Shown here: piece after piece, positions 4,565-5,649 of the stretch | Position numbering within the stretch: position 1 is the first letter of the stretch | How the letters are laid out: each line of letters starts with the position of its first letter | Assembly (NCBI GenBank): GCA_903881535.1 | Contig: CAIRTT010000544.1 | Span: 1-5,649, forward strand | DNA length: 5,649 nucleotides | Origin: an uncultured Armatimonadota bacterium | GTDB lineage: Bacteria; Armatimonadota; Armatimonadia; Armatimonadales; Armatimonadaceae | Direction: 5' to 3' | Notes under the pieces: model-generated | What the model saw: the letters and a program-made list of their open reading frames with translations, nothing else | Told to the model about the DNA's origin: nothing | The model's database searches: none | Translations under genes and position numbers: made by a program

Positions 4565-5649
4565 GTGCTTCCGGACATCAGAACACCCCTTCCGGGACCA
4601 AAGAGCCGGGCACTCGCTGCCCGGCTTCGCTCTGTCGAAGCGCGCAATGTGACATTTCTCCCTGAGGATGATTCCTTCCCTATCTTCTGGGAATCCGGGG
4701 ATTGCTGCCTTATCACGGATGTCGACGGCAACTGCCTCCTCGATATGACAGCCGCCTTTGGCGTCAGCGCTCTCGGCCACGGAACGACGGCGGCAACAGC
4801 TGCCATCTCAGAACAAGGTAACCGTCTTCTGCATGGAATGGGAGATGTGCATCCATCGCTTGCAAAGCTCGAGCTTTGTGAGCAGCTGAGTCAGCTCAGT
4901 GGTCTTGCGGATGCCAAAGTCCTGCTGGGTACAAGCGGCGGGGATGCCGTCGAAGCGGCCATTAAGTCAGCCATTTTGCGAACGGGAAAACACCGAATCA
5001 TCGCATTTACCGGCGGCTACCATGGCTTAAATCTTGGAGCGCTCAACGCAACGGCGCGTGCAGATTTCCGAATGCCTTTTCAGCAACACTTGGCAGATTT
5101 TGTCACACACCTGCCCTATGGAGAACCGGTTCATACGCTTCCACCTGACACGGCTGCAGTTTTGGTCGAGGTGATTCAGGGCCGTGGTGGTGTCCAGGAA
5201 ATATCGACAGAGTGGCTGACGGACCTACGTTCCCTCTGCGATGCTACAGGTGCTCTTCTCATCGTGGATGAAGTCTTTACGGGCTTTTGGCGTACAGGTG
5301 AAGTGTTTGCTCATCGGCATCATGGAGTCACTCCGGACATCATCGCCTGTGGCAAGATTCTCGGCGGTGGGATGCCAATCTCTGCGTGTATTGGCACTGG
5401 TGATGCGATGTCAGGCTGGCCAGTTTCAACCGGTGAGTCCATACATACATCTACATTTCTCGGGCATCCCGGTGGGTGCGCTGCGGCATCGGCGACATTG
5501 AAGGCTCTCTCAGACATGGATGCTGGGGCTACAGTAAAACGCCTCGGAAAATACCTTAGAAACCACTTGGATATTCTGGCGACAAAGCATGCTGGCAAAA
5601 TAACCGACATTCGCGGCAAGGGTCTGATGCTTGGCATCCAGATGGACGC
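4565..5649 (+). CDS. Class III PLP-dependent aminotransferase (3' partial)
   Basis: The frame is open from GTG 4565 to the right edge: 361 codons, with the C-terminus of an expected 400-plus residue enzyme missing. The fold-type I class III family includes 4-aminobutyrate, acetylornithine and glutamate-semialdehyde aminomutase-type enzymes. Landmarks: TPLPGPKSRAL near residue 8, phosphate-binding TSGGDA at 123-128, Tyr152 stacking on PLP in GGYHG, VIQGRGG, Asp235 in IVDEVFTGF contacting the pyridine nitrogen, the Schiff-base Lys264 in GKILGGGMP, and THTSTFLGHP-like phosphate contacts near 294-301 (HTSTFLGHP). All catalytic residues are present. GTG 4565 is preferred over GTG 4649 because the conserved LPGPKSRAL segment lies between them. 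The Shine-Dalgarno sequence is weak, and the start is six bases after the HisN-like stop. The amino donor cannot be read from the motifs; 4-aminobutyrate-like omega-amino acids are plausible. Confidence 0.92.
   Translation, partial: MLPDIRTPLPGPKSRALAARLRSVEARNVTFLPEDDSFPIFWESGDCCLITDVDGNCLLDMTAAFGVSALGHGTTAATAAISEQGNRLLHGMGDVHPSLAKLELCEQLSQLSGLADAKVLLGTSGGDAVEAAIKSAILRTGKHRIIAFTGGYHGLNLGALNATARADFRMPFQQHLADFVTHLPYGEPVHTLPPDTAAVLVEVIQGRGGVQEISTEWLTDLRSLCDATGALLIVDEVFTGFWRTGEVFAHRHHGVTPDIIACGKILGGGMPISACIGTGDAMSGWPVSTGESIHTSTFLGHPGGCAAASATLKALSDMDAGATVKRLGKYLRNHLDILATKHAGKITDIRGKGLMLGIQMD
4604..4626 (+). repeat. 9-bp GC-rich inverted repeat in the 5' end of the aminotransferase gene
   Basis: AGCCGGGCA (4604-4612) and TGCCCGGCT (4618-4626) pair perfectly around CTCGC; a G-U pair at 4603/4627 would extend the stem in RNA. 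It covers codons 14-21, starting about 40 bases after the start. No T-run follows, so it is not an intrinsic terminator. It may affect translation or mRNA stability, or be incidental. Confidence 0.6.

Noticed and set aside
4604..4630. Intrinsic terminator between the HisN-like and aminotransferase genes
   Set aside because: The stem is inside the aminotransferase coding region, covers its conserved N-terminus, and is followed by TCGCTCTG, not a T-run.
5241..5501. Separate + strand frame of 86 codons
   Set aside because: It is out of frame within the aminotransferase, whose own frame carries the Asp235, Lys264 and HTSTF motifs through the same bases.
1..5649. CRISPR array, tRNA or rRNA gene, insertion sequence, defence cassette
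   Set aside because: I found no spaced direct repeats, cloverleaf pattern, transposase or flanking terminal repeats; almost all bases belong to recognised metabolic genes.

Overview
The window is densely coding bacterial DNA, with every supported gene on the + strand. It holds eight protein genes with junctions from a 4-bp overlap to a 31-bp gap, and no RNA gene, mobile element, CRISPR array or long non-coding stretch. Base composition looks moderate (roughly half G+C, not counted) and even. GTG starts are frequent (three of the seven visible starts). The organism cannot be named from this sequence. The DUF4129-type transglutaminase, the PhnP-like hydrolase and the mixed leadered/leaderless-looking starts would suit several environmental phyla (for example Armatimonadota, Planctomycetota or Acidobacteriota); this is a weak guess.

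Layout: (1) 1-758, the 3' part of a membrane-anchored transglutaminase-like protein whose start lies off the left edge. (2) 790-1596 and 1593-2339, a fumarylacetoacetate hydrolase (FAH) family enzyme translationally coupled to a short-chain dehydrogenase (SDR). This pairing resembles the last two steps of the non-phosphorylating 2-keto-3-deoxy sugar-acid route (L-fuconate type), giving pyruvate plus a second fragment. (3) 2343-3173, a PhnP-like metallo-beta-lactamase-fold hydrolase. (4) 3193-3561, a HIT/HinT nucleotide hydrolase in which the first His of the HIT motif is Tyr. (5) 3568-3786, an unrecognised 72-residue protein with a Tat-like SRRDFLRR motif but no hydrophobic segment. (6) 3788-4558, an inositol-monophosphatase-family phosphatase closest by motif to HisN histidinol phosphatases. 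(7) 4565 to the right edge, a class III PLP aminotransferase lacking its C-terminus.

The genes from 790 onward could be one transcription unit. The best promoter candidate is TTGAAT-17-TGCTAGACT just before the FAH gene. Its -10 hexamer sits exactly at -12 to -7 from the ATG, the geometry of a leaderless mRNA. The HIT gene has the same arrangement (TAGAAT, six bases, ATG), whereas the SDR and HisN-like genes have clear Shine-Dalgarno sequences.

I see no obvious new defence, mobile or biosynthetic system. The most notable points are the two matching leaderless-type starts, the small Tat-motif protein, the HIT motif substitution, the substrate-site change in the SDR and two 9-bp stem-loops early in genes that start with GTG.
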